Shown here: positions 1-5,696 of the stretch, piece by piece
Layout: each line of letters begins with the position of its first letter
Numbering within the stretch: the stretch's first letter is position 1
NCBI GenBank assembly: GCA_035525365.1
Contig: DATLEK010000114.1
Location: 1-14,691, forward strand
Direction of reading: 5' to 3'
From: GCA-2861595 sp035525365
Lineage (GTDB): Bacteria; Actinomycetota; Acidimicrobiia; Acidimicrobiales; GCA-2861595
Length of the DNA: 14,691 bases
Notes under the pieces: model-generated
Databases searched by the model: none
What the model saw: only the letters and a program-made list of their open reading frames with translations
What the model was told of the DNA's origin: nothing
Program-made: the position numbers and the translations under genes

Positions 1-1
1 G

Positions 2-301
2 CCGACGAACCCCGATGCCTTCTCCCAATCGTTCGACCGGCTCGTCGCCCGGTGCGAGCTACCGCGAATCCGACTTCATGATTTGCGCCATTCGCACGCC
101 TCGATCCTGCTCAAGGCCGGCGTCCCGGTGAAGGTCGTCAGCGAACGCCTCGGCCACGCCAACCCCGCGTTCACTATCACCGTCTACCAACACATCATCC
201 CCGGCATGCAGGCCGACGCCGCCAGTGTCTTCTCCGACCTCGTCGCCGGAGTCCTCCCGGCCGCCATGCCGCTCAGCGAGGTCGCTGACTACGAGGAGTA
301 G
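2..301 (+). CDS. Tyrosine recombinase/integrase, C-terminal part (runs in from the left edge)
   Basis: The frame is open from base 2 to a TAG at 299-301 and gives about 99 residues of the catalytic domain of a phage-type tyrosine recombinase, which cuts and joins att sites through a tyrosine nucleophile. Visible in order: RIRLHDLRHSHAS (H-x-x-R box, around residues 23-35), VSERLGHANP (second active-site His) and TVYQHIIPGMQ carrying the nucleophilic Tyr. The catalytic Arg and Lys of the N-terminal half of the domain lie beyond the window edge, so it cannot be told whether the gene is complete. It resembles the intact integrase at 5697-6863 closely in this part (shared GERLGH-type and YQHxIPGMQxDAA strings), so the two belong to one family. 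It is followed by a convergent toxin-antitoxin pair and then a tRNA half-site, the usual surroundings of an integrated element's end. Confidence 0.9.
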   Translation, partial: PTNPDAFSQSFDRLVARCELPRIRLHDLRHSHASILLKAGVPVKVVSERLGHANPAFTITVYQHIIPGMQADAASVFSDLVAGVLPAAMPLSEVADYEE

Positions 302-361
302 TCGTCTCTGCGGCCCGCCGACGTACACGTCATCAGGGTCGAGGTTCCTCAGCGGCCTGGT

Positions 362-799
362 CTAGAACGTGACGAGGTCTCGCTTGGCCCGCCCGCTTGG
401 CGTGGTGCTTTCGAACCCGAGGACCATCCGCAGGTCGAGAGCGTGGGCGATGCGGGACAGCGTGTCGAGGTTGGTGCGGTGCCGGCCGCTCTCGATCCGA
501 GAGATCTGCGAATTGCTGGTACCCACGAGCTCGGCCAGCTTCTCCTGGCTGAGCCCCTTGTCCATTCGGTACTTGATCAGAAGCCAAGCAATCTCCCTGA
601 AGCCGGCTCGATCCTCCTGCTGGGCTCGGTACTCGGGACTGCGAGCGGCGCGACGGGCGGACGCCTCCTGAGCGGTGCTGCCGACCGGACTGGCGATCGC
701 TGCGCGTCGGGGGGGCTTCTGCTTGGCGGCGGCTTGGCTGGAGGAACTGGCCTGGCGGGGCATGGAAGGGACCTTATCACTTTTGATAAGACCTGCCAT
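362..799 (-). CDS. XRE-family helix-turn-helix antitoxin (HigA-like)
   Basis: Predicted DNA-binding antitoxin that would neutralise the toxin encoded just upstream and repress the operon. The C-terminal half holds a clear XRE/HTH_3 domain (about residues 75-125): MDKGLSQEKLAELVGTSNSQ followed by ISRIESGRHR and LDTLSRIAHALDL. The N-terminal 60 residues are Ser/Ala/Gln/Arg-rich and low in complexity, then comes an SPEYRAQQE segment like that seen in the second antitoxin at 7273-7620. Start choice: ATG at 799 lies 10 bp after the toxin stop and has GAGG four bases upstream; an ATG at 763 (133 residues) is the alternative and would leave a palindrome (773-790) in its leader. Toxin-before-antitoxin order is that of higBA systems. 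Partner assignment is inferred from adjacency and family. Confidence 0.85.
   Translation of the reverse strand: MAGLIKSDKVPSMPRQASSSSQAAAKQKPPRRAAIASPVGSTAQEASARRAARSPEYRAQQEDRAGFREIAWLLIKYRMDKGLSQEKLAELVGTSNSQISRIESGRHRTNLDTLSRIAHALDLRMVLGFESTTPSGRAKRDLVTF
773..790. promoter_or_regulatory. Palindrome CTTATCA-N4-TGATAAG, candidate autoregulator operator
   Basis: Perfect 7-bp inverted repeat with a 4-bp spacer, markedly AT-rich against its surroundings. It sits at the 5' end of the antitoxin gene, between its two possible ATG starts (799 and 763). XRE antitoxins commonly bind such dyads to repress themselves; here the site would control an internal antitoxin promoter rather than the whole operon. 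Function is inferred. Confidence 0.4.
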
Positions 800-809
800 C
801 GACCTCGTC

Positions 810-1202
810 CTATGGGGCGTCGTGCCCAGCGGCCCGGGGAGGTCGGCGAGGCTGTTGGTCCATCCGGGTCCGAAAGTCCTCGAACCTCTTCTTCGCCAGG
901 TCGATGTCGACCTGCGGGAGTGCACCGGTCCGCTTCTCCAGCGCGTGGAGAAGGACGAATTGGTTGCCCGACCTCTGGTACAGGACCCGATACAAGTCCC
1001 GCCCGTAGTGGCAGCGCAGCTCGCGGAGCTGCCCATCGACCTGCGAAGTGTGCGGGAACGGGAGGGGCGGGTCGTTGTTGGCGACGCGGTTGAGAAGCCC
1101 GATCTTGAAGTCGATCTCCTCCTGCCGTTCGGCCGCGAGGTCGTCGATGAAGTCGTTGACGGGCTCCTGGCCGTCGGTGTCGCGGTAGTAGACGGTTTGC
1201 AC
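810..1202 (-). CDS. RelE/HigB-type toxin, phage Gp49-like family
   Basis: 130-residue protein with the layout of the Gp49-like (HigB/RelE superfamily) mRNA interferases, which cut ribosome-bound mRNA. Visible signatures: N-terminal VYYRDTDGQEPVNDFIDDL, a central GLLNRVANNDPP helix-turn, LRELRCHYGRDLYRVLYQ as the basic beta-strand core, FVLLHALEKRTGALPQ and a C-terminal IDLAKKRFEDFRTRM helix, the usual closing element of the family. Size fits. Start is GTG at 1202, because the family's conserved first strand begins right after it; no good Shine-Dalgarno is seen, and a short ORF stops 1 bp before this GTG (TGACGTG), so coupling or a leaderless start is possible. The antitoxin follows 10 bp downstream. 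Toxin activity itself is inferred from family. Confidence 0.85.
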   Translation of the reverse strand: MQTVYYRDTDGQEPVNDFIDDLAAERQEEIDFKIGLLNRVANNDPPLPFPHTSQVDGQLRELRCHYGRDLYRVLYQRSGNQFVLLHALEKRTGALPQVDIDLAKKRFEDFRTRMDQQPRRPPRAAGHDAP

Positions 1203-1203
1203 G

Positions 1204-1305
1204 TCAGCGGCTCTCGGTCGAGAGTGAGACGTACCCGCGTTGGGGCTGCTCGAGGGACTCCTTCTCGAGTGGGGATGAGGCGTCGAGCGAGCCGTCGAAC
1301 TCCAC
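1204..1305 (-). CDS. Possible short ORF or gene remnant directly upstream of the toxin
   Basis: An open frame ends at TGA 1204-1206, one base before the toxin's GTG. From a GTG at 1305 it gives 33 residues of ordinary, acidic composition (VEFDGSLDASSPLEKESLEQ..., ending STESR). The frame continues open upstream without a convincing start or ribosome site. It could be a leader peptide coupled to the toxin or the tail of a lost gene; no family recognised. Confidence 0.2.
   Translation of the reverse strand: MEFDGSLDASSPLEKESLEQPQRGYVSLSTESR
1211..1224. promoter_or_regulatory. Inverted repeat CTCTCG-GT-CGAGAG upstream of the toxin start
   Basis: Perfect 6-bp arms with a 2-bp spacer, centred 16 bp upstream of the toxin GTG. 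A second dyad made of two CTCGAG hexamers lies at 1250-1269. Either may be an operator of the toxin-antitoxin operon or an mRNA hairpin at the toxin start. Inferred from position only. Confidence 0.3.
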
Positions 1306-1411
1306 GTTGAGACGGTACCTGCGACCGCTCCGACAAGACCCTGCTCCGGGGCGCTCTGTCCGCCCCCAGTGCCGCCGGGTGACAGGTTGTGTCGGCCCGT
1401 GTCGGAGTGTT

Positions 1412-1435
1412 CGGTAGAAGATCCGGTAGAAGATT
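1412..1435. repeat. Tandem 12-bp repeat, left candidate integrase arm sites
   Basis: Two adjacent copies: CGGTAGAAGATC and CGGTAGAAGATT. A closely related pair (CGTTAGAAGATC, CGTTAGAAGACT) lies at 1654-1677, in the same direction and with the same TGTT in front, so the tRNA half-site is bracketed by the two pairs. Paired direct repeats beside an att core are what arm-type binding sites of tyrosine integrases look like; this role is inferred. Confidence 0.5.
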
Positions 1436-1449
1436 CCCTTGAATGCAGA

Positions 1450-1475
1450 AGGCCCCACTCCGAGAAGTGGGGCCT
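1450..1475 (-). terminator. Hairpin downstream of the tRNA half-site
   Basis: Perfect 10-bp stem AGGCCCCACT / AGTGGGGCCT with a 6-base loop (1460-1465). On the minus strand it follows the 3' end of the tRNA-Met half-site by about 17 bp, the place of a tRNA gene's terminator. There is no U-tract, as is common in high-GC actinobacteria. Confidence 0.55.
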
Positions 1476-1492
1476 GACCTGCACTTACGTTA

Positions 1493-1535
<43 letters not shown>

Positions 1536-1653
1536 GGTGTTTGAGGCTGTTCCGGCTGATCACGATCAATCACGGATGAGGCCGCTGAACAGGGGTTTCG
1601 CGGGTGCGCTGTGTTGCTCATGCACGGCCGATCTCGGTCGGTCCCGGCTTGTT

Positions 1654-1677
1654 CGTTAGAAGATCCGTTAGAAGACT
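1654..1677. repeat. Tandem 12-bp repeat, right candidate integrase arm sites
   Basis: CGTTAGAAGATC followed directly by CGTTAGAAGACT. It is the partner of the pair at 1412-1435, differing mainly by G to T at the third base. It lies 118 bp from the tRNA half-site and just after the end of the DUF3024 gene. Confidence 0.5.
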
Positions 1678-1684
1678 CGGTCCG

Positions 1685-2044
1685 TCAGCCCCAGAAGATC
1701 GAGGTCGGGTCGGCGTCGATCTCCGCGAGCAGCTTCGCCACGTTTGGGCTCGGCTCGATGCGATCGTAGAGATGGAATTTCTGGTTCCGATCGCGCCAGA
1801 AGAGGGACCACTCGCGTCGCGACTTCGTGTAGCGCAGGCGAGCGACCGGATGACGCGTCCACTCGGGTCCGTAGTCGTGCCTCCACGGCGGCCGACACTC
1901 GACGATCGTGATCGACCGAGCGTCAACGTCCATCTCGTAACGGATCAAGCCGACCGCCCGCTCAGGTAGTCCGTCGTTGCGGGCATCGATCCAACGACAG
2001 ACGCGGGCCATGTCAAGCTCCGGTACTGGCGCCATCCCCGTCAT
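1685..2044 (-). CDS. DUF3024 family protein
   Basis: 119-residue protein of the uncharacterised DUF3024 family. Recognised by its conserved run: an N-terminal MARVCRWIDARN helix, RYEMDVDARSITIVECRPPW (about residues 36-55), GPEWTRHPVARLRYTKSRREW, LFWRDRNQKFHLYDR, and a C-terminal LLAEIDADPTSIFWG, the family's typical ending. Function unknown. Start at ATG 2044 is preferred because GAGG lies four bases upstream; ATGs at 2062, 2035 and 2011 are alternatives, and the homology proper starts at about 2011. It is the first gene inside the putative element, reading toward the att site, 89 bp after the small unknown gene on the same strand. Confidence 0.85.
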   Translation of the reverse strand: MTGMAPVPELDMARVCRWIDARNDGLPERAVGLIRYEMDVDARSITIVECRPPWRHDYGPEWTRHPVARLRYTKSRREWSLFWRDRNQKFHLYDRIEPSPNVAKLLAEIDADPTSIFWG

Positions 2045-2133
2045 CCTGCCTCGCCGGCGCATGCGGTGGCGGCCGGGTCCAGAGCGGTGGCTCGGGATCG
2101 AGCGAATTCTGGAACGGGTACCTCGGGTGATGG

Positions 2134-2415
2134 CTACAGGCGAACCCGCTGCACATCCACCTTGACCCGCGTTCCATCAGAGATCGCCTTGGCCCACGAC
2201 TTGATCTGTCCGGCGGCCGGCGTGAAGTCGGCTCGGCGCAAGGCCGACAGCAGCGCAGCCTCGATCTCGCTAGGCGGCTTGCCTTGGTAGGTGCGATAGA
2301 CGCCATCGAGGGCACGCTGAAGGCTGACACCAACCTTCTTCATGCCCTCGTTGGCCGTCTTCTCGACGGCCTTTTTTAAGTCTCGCTCAAACTGGCCGCT
2401 GTTGAAGCTGCTCAT
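2134..2415 (-). CDS. Small protein of unknown function between relaxase and DUF3024 genes
   Basis: 93 residues starting MSSFNSGQFERDLKKAVEKT; I do not recognise a named family. The N-terminal two thirds is predicted helical with regularly spaced Lys/Glu (DLKKAVEKTANEGMKKVGVSLQ), then a PPSEIEAALLSALRRADF helix and a short Val-rich end (VKVDVQRVRL). No signal peptide or membrane segment. ATG at 2415 has AGAGG eight bases upstream. It lies 99 bp downstream of the relaxase-helicase stop on the same strand, so it may be part of the mobilisation transcript. It could be an accessory mobility protein, but nothing in the sequence proves that. Confidence 0.7.
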   Translation of the reverse strand: MSSFNSGQFERDLKKAVEKTANEGMKKVGVSLQRALDGVYRTYQGKPPSEIEAALLSALRRADFTPAAGQIKSWAKAISDGTRVKVDVQRVRL

Positions 2416-2500
2416 GCCTGAATCCTCTGGGGTGACGGGAGCCGGGGTGCTCCGATCCGATTCTCCCAGGAGGGTGTGAATCAGTCACAGAGGGAGGGAG

Positions 2501-2515
2501 GGGCCGCCCCGGCCC
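2501..2515 (-). terminator. Short GC hairpin at the end of the relaxase-helicase gene
   Basis: GGGCC-GCCCC-GGCCC forms a perfect 5-bp stem with a 5-base loop overlapping the stop region of the helicase frame. There is no U-tract and the stem is short, so termination or attenuation is only a possibility. Confidence 0.25.
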
Positions 2516-4332
2516 TATGGCTCGATGCTGACGCCGTGCTCAACCTGTCGATCGACAACGGGCTCAAGACCGAGGTCGACGGTCCGGAGGTCGATGGCCA
2601 TCGACTTCACGTTCATCCCGCGGAGCATGCGTCCGAACTCGGCGGCGTCGTCCGGCGTGATCTCGGGGAGGTGACGGTCGCCGTCCCGGTGGTCGTCGGC
2701 GTCGGCAAGGTACACGTCGTTGCGTTGACAGCCACGCGACAACGCCGAGTAGGCGCGCTCGCGGTCGAGGAGGTGGTCGGCAAGGAGGAACGTGCGGTCG
2801 ACCGTGGTGCCCTGGGCCTTGTGGATCGTCATCGCGTAGCCGTATGTGAGGTGGCCGGCTGTGATGTAGTCCGCCGGGACGCGAACGGTACGACCGTCGT
2901 CGGCTTCGACCGTGAGCACTCCCAGGTTGTCGTCGGTTGCGGTGACCGTAGCGAGGGTGCCGTTGAGAAGACCGAGGTCGTAGTCGTTGCGGAGCGCGAG
3001 AACCCTGTCTCCGACAACGAACGATCGATCGCCGACGACGACTCGGTCCCCGCGGAGACGGCCGACAGAGTAGAGCTTGGCTCGGGCGCGGGCGTTGAGG
3101 TCGGCGACATCGCTGCGGCGGCCGGCCAGCAGGAGCGTGTGCTGGCCAGCGTCCTCGGCGGCCCACCAATCGTCGATGAGCTGATTTCGGAGCTCGAAAC
3201 CCGAGGTCGCGGTATGGAGCCGACCGTGCACTTCGTAGGCGGCGAGGGCGGCGTCGGTGTCGCCGTGGCGGAGCTCGGCGAGGGCGGCCCGTTCCCAAGG
3301 TTCTTGTTGACGACGGTTCTCCTGGAGTTCGGCGGCGGCGAGTCGTCGGGCAAGGGAGGCGAAGGCCCCTCCGGCGTCGATCTCGGCGAGCTGGTGGTGG
3401 TCGCCGACAAGCACGACCTTCGCTCCGGTCTGGTGGGCGTGGTCGAGCAGGAGCGCGAGCTTGCGGGTCCCGACCATCGCGGCCTCGTCGACCACGACCA
3501 CGGTGGCCTCGTCAAGCCTGTCCCCTCGTTCGAGTCCATTCAGGAGCCGGTCGAGGGTGGTGGAGGGGATGCCGGAACCGTCCTCGAGTTGGGCGGCCGC
3601 CCGAGCGGCGAGAGCAGCTCCGACGACCCGGTACTCGCTCGCCTCCCACGCCTGGCGGGCAGCGGCCAGGGTGTAGGTCTTGCCGGCGCCGGCGACACCG
3701 ACCACGGCATCCACACCCTGGCCGGCCGTACACAGTCGGCGGACCACGTCGATCTGCTCCGCGGCCAAGGTCGGACGATCAGCGATGGCCCGATTGACCG
3801 TCTCGTCGGGGACCACGGCGCTTCCGCCCGCAGTTCGGCTCATAGCCATAGCGACGAGACGCTGTTCGGTGGCCAGCATCTCGGGCGTGGTCCAGCGGGC
3901 GTTGTCGACCGGGGCGGGTGCGAAGGTGCCGTCCGATCGATGGATCACGTCGGCTTCGCCGCGCACCGGGACGGCATGCGCGGATGCGAGGAAGCTCTTG
4001 GCCAGGCCGAGAACCTCGTGGACCGGCGCGCCGGCGGTGAGGTTGGCGGCGATGGCTTGCACGACCTCGCGTCGACCGAAGGTGGCGTCTTGGCGGGTCA
4101 GCCCGTCGGGCGAGGCGAGCCGGTCGAAGAGTCGGTCACACTCCGGCGCGTCGGCACATACCGGTTGGTCACGCTGGGTCCGGGTACAGGCGGCCGTCAG
4201 CGTCGGCTCGTCGAGACCGGCGGCAGCAGCTCGCGCTCGCCATTCGGGGACAAGTCCGGCAGGATCGAGGTCCGGATCTTTCGCAGTCCGGGTGGCGTAG
4301 GTGGCGATCTGGGCAGCCCGTGCACCGTTCAC
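2515..4332 (-). CDS. Conjugative relaxase, helicase portion (TraA/TrwC C-terminal RecD-like domain), separated by a stop codon
   Basis: 605 residues of superfamily-1 helicase, the strand-unwinding half of a MOBF relaxase. Motifs: Walker A VGVAGAGKTYT (about residues 210-220), Walker B VVVVDEAAMVG (about 275-285), motif III LVGDHHQLAEIDAGGAFAS (about 305-325), and YAMTIHKAQGTT with AYSALSRG near residues 500-530, as in RecD/TraA helicases. The frame is identical to that of the relaxase ORF at 4441-5085 and remains open from 4332 up to that ORF's TGA, with coding similarity throughout (for example REFSRRRQQIEAHLAAHGVN). So this is the second part of one ancestral 856-residue gene. GTG at 4332 is only the first possible restart; no ribosome site precedes it. 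Separate expression is doubtful. Confidence 0.85.
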   Translation of the reverse strand: MNGARAAQIATYATRTAKDPDLDPAGLVPEWRARAAAAGLDEPTLTAACTRTQRDQPVCADAPECDRLFDRLASPDGLTRQDATFGRREVVQAIAANLTAGAPVHEVLGLAKSFLASAHAVPVRGEADVIHRSDGTFAPAPVDNARWTTPEMLATEQRLVAMAMSRTAGGSAVVPDETVNRAIADRPTLAAEQIDVVRRLCTAGQGVDAVVGVAGAGKTYTLAAARQAWEASEYRVVGAALAARAAAQLEDGSGIPSTTLDRLLNGLERGDRLDEATVVVVDEAAMVGTRKLALLLDHAHQTGAKVVLVGDHHQLAEIDAGGAFASLARRLAAAELQENRRQQEPWERAALAELRHGDTDAALAAYEVHGRLHTATSGFELRNQLIDDWWAAEDAGQHTLLLAGRRSDVADLNARARAKLYSVGRLRGDRVVVGDRSFVVGDRVLALRNDYDLGLLNGTLATVTATDDNLGVLTVEADDGRTVRVPADYITAGHLTYGYAMTIHKAQGTTVDRTFLLADHLLDRERAYSALSRGCQRNDVYLADADDHRDGDRHLPEITPDDAAEFGRMLRGMNVKSMAIDLRTVDLGLEPVVDRQVEHGVSIEP

Positions 4333-4440
4333 GCCGTGAGCGGCAAGGTGGGCTTCGATCTGTTGGCGCCGGCGGGAGAACTCCCGGATCGCGGTTTCGG
4401 GAATGCCGGCGAGATCGGCGATTCCGTTCGTGACCTCCTG

Positions 4441-4443
4441 TCA
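4441..4443 (-). other. In-frame TGA interrupting the relaxase-helicase gene
   Basis: Reading through gives RRLGVA-(TGA)-QEVTNGIADLAGIPE, which continues in the same frame and matches the usual relaxase run in which this codon is Trp. One G-to-A change (TGG to TGA) explains it. TGA ends several intact genes here (hsdR, hsdM, the nuclease, the XRE gene at 7273), so it is not a general Trp codon. An AGGAGGT lies just behind the TGA but has no start codon at a suitable distance. Confidence 0.85.
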
Positions 4444-5085
4444 GGCGACGCCGAGGCGGCGGGTGAGCTCGTGGAGCAAGTGGGTTTCGTAGAGGTAGCC
4501 GGCAGTCTTGGCCCATCCATACAGCGGACGGGCGTCTAGCGCTGACCACCGCCCGTCGACGGGCGAGTAGACGAGGTTCGCTACCAGTACATGGGTGTGG
4601 AGATGCGGGTCTCCCGCCCGTGAGGTGCGGTGCCGGAACGCGGCGGCGACGAAACCCTCGGCGGGGACCTGGATGAGGCCGCCCTTGCCTCGGCGGGCCC
4701 GGGCCGCTTCCTCCTCCAGAACCTCGAGAGCTGCGGTGACGGCAGCGTCGTGGGCATTGCGGACCTCGTTGGACACCTCAGGGTCGCCGAGTGCGAACAG
4801 CAGCGAGACCGACTTCGGGGCATTGAACGTGGCGTCGAAGCCCGGAATTTTCGGCGCCCCTTGGGCGCGGGTGAGCCGCTCATTGGTGGTGGGGTCCAGA
4901 CCGGCGAGGAGTTCGCCGAGGTCGTCACCATCGACGACGCCGTCGAGGCCGAGTCGGGCGGCGGAGCGGCCGAGCCATTGGCCGGGGGCTTCTTTGGCGC
5001 CGGTGTAGTACTCCTCTAGCCCGGCCGCGACCGTGTCGAGGTAGTAGTCCTGCTGGCCGGGCGCGAGCTTGCCGATGCTCAGCAC
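4441..5085 (-). CDS. Conjugative relaxase, TrwC N-terminal domain, prematurely terminated
   Basis: 214 residues of the MOBF/TrwC relaxase domain, which nicks oriT and stays bound to the 5' end of the transferred strand. Visible: MLSIGKLAPGQQDYYLDTVA with the N-terminal catalytic Tyr pair (residues 14-15), a second YY at about 26-27, FDATFNAPKSVSLLFALGD (family hallmark), and the metal-binding His cluster HRTSRAGDPHLHTH. The domain is cut after LHELTRRLGVA by TGA at 4441-4443; family members normally continue with Trp at this spot. Start is GTG at 5085, which matches the conserved beginning of the family. Most of the catalytic centre is present, but the end of the relaxase domain and the helicase are lost from the product unless the stop is read through. 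Confidence 0.88.
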   Translation of the reverse strand: MLSIGKLAPGQQDYYLDTVAAGLEEYYTGAKEAPGQWLGRSAARLGLDGVVDGDDLGELLAGLDPTTNERLTRAQGAPKIPGFDATFNAPKSVSLLFALGDPEVSNEVRNAHDAAVTAALEVLEEEAARARRGKGGLIQVPAEGFVAAAFRHRTSRAGDPHLHTHVLVANLVYSPVDGRWSALDARPLYGWAKTAGYLYETHLLHELTRRLGVA

Positions 5086-5128
5086 GGCCGCTCATCCCCT
5101 CGCCGTTGCCGGGCGGATCGGGCCCGGG

Positions 5129-5152
5129 GCACCCCAGGTGCAAGTGCGTCAG
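5129..5152. other. Candidate oriT: inverted repeat followed by AAGTGCG
   Basis: GCACC-CCA-GGTGC (5129-5141) is a perfect 5-bp inverted repeat, followed at once by AAGTGCGTC. It lies 44 bp upstream of the relaxase start. An inverted repeat with a conserved nick-side heptamer is the general oriT layout, and AAGTGCG recalls the RSF1010-type nick region, although that type belongs to a different relaxase class (MOBQ). Tentative. Confidence 0.3.
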
Positions 5153-5167
5153 GTCGATGGCGGTGGT

Positions 5168-5217
5168 GGGTTGGGGATGGGGCGAAGGAGGGCGTGGGGG
5201 CGGAGGGCGTGGGGGCG
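5168..5217 (+). repeat. G-run tract with a 15-bp tandem repeat (possible G-quadruplex)
   Basis: Two adjacent copies of GGAGGGCGTGGGGGC (5187-5201, 5202-5216) extend a series of about eight runs of three or more G with short loops on the plus strand (from GGGTTGGGGATGGGG onward). It fills the gap between the excisionase-like gene's stop and the relaxase start. On the minus-strand transcript it is C-rich. Function unknown. Confidence 0.6.
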
Positions 5218-5227
5218 GAGGAGAGCA

Positions 5228-5575
5228 TCAGTCGGTCGTGAAGAGTTGGAGGTCGTCGGGCTGAGGTGAGCGGCGACGGCTGGGGCGGGTGCGACGGGCG
5301 GGGGGCTTGGGATCGGGCGGCTGGTCGAGGTCCGGCTCGATGGTCGGCTCGTCGGCGGTGGCGATGTCGAGCGCGAGGTGGAGCGGTCCGCCAGCCTGAG
5401 CTTCGAGCCAAGCTCGTGGGACCCGGAGGAGAAAGCCGAACGGGACGACGCAGATTCCCTCGGCGCCACCGGTGTCTCGGTACCGCTTGGCCTGTTCGTA
5501 GGCATGGTTGCGCGTGAGCCGAAGAATCCGTGCCGCCTCGGGGATGGTGAAGAAGTCCGGTAGTTCGCTCGTCAT
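5228..5575 (-). CDS. Excisionase-like HTH DNA-binding protein
   Basis: 115 residues. The first 60 form a MerR-type/AlpA-like helix-turn-helix of the excisionase family: FFTIPEAARILRLTRNHAYE (recognition helix) and a wing region VPFGFLLRVPRAWLEAQAGG. The rest is Pro/Arg-rich and probably disordered (PPDPKPPARRTRPSRRRSPQ), ending DDLQLFTTD. Such proteins bind att-site arms to direct the integrase toward excision, or act as regulators. It is divergent from the intact integrase, with 121 bp between the two starts, and is followed on its own strand by the relaxase gene, as in actinobacterial integrative elements. ATG at 5575 is the only good start; its ribosome site is weak (AGAG). Confidence 0.8.
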   Translation of the reverse strand: MTSELPDFFTIPEAARILRLTRNHAYEQAKRYRDTGGAEGICVVPFGFLLRVPRAWLEAQAGGPLHLALDIATADEPTIEPDLDQPPDPKPPARRTRPSRRRSPQPDDLQLFTTD

Positions 5576-5696
5576 CTCTGGTCTACCCTGTACTCAACGT
5601 CATGGATCGCGTTAGATTACTGTTATCAGCGGTATTGTGCAACAGATCGACCGCTCAGCGGTCCTCGACAGGAACCGATCGAGATCAGGAGGAACG
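5576..5696. promoter_or_regulatory. Divergent intergenic region between excisionase-like gene and integrase
   Basis: Must hold both promoters. It contains an AT-rich patch (about 5612-5637, with ATTACTGTTATCAG) and a perfect inverted repeat GACCGC-TCA-GCGGTC at 5649-5663 in the integrase leader. AGGAGG at 5687-5692, four bases before ATG 5697, fixes the integrase start. The dyad may be an operator for the neighbouring HTH protein or an mRNA hairpin; not proven. Confidence 0.5.

Noticed and set aside
800..1336. Long N-terminal extension of the first XRE antitoxin frame
   Set aside because: Upstream of 799 the frame overlaps the toxin gene and yields Arg/Ser/Thr-rich shadow sequence; the ribosome site and gene junction point to 799.
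2476..4539. 687-residue open frame on the plus strand
   Set aside because: It is antisense to the relaxase-helicase gene; composition is Gly/Val/Asp-rich shadow coding and no family motif appears, whereas the minus strand has full helicase motifs.
4441..5085. General reassignment of TGA to tryptophan
   Set aside because: TGA is the stop of several intact genes in the window (hsdR, hsdM, nuclease, XRE gene at 7273, DUF3024 gene), and these proteins would all be wrongly extended.
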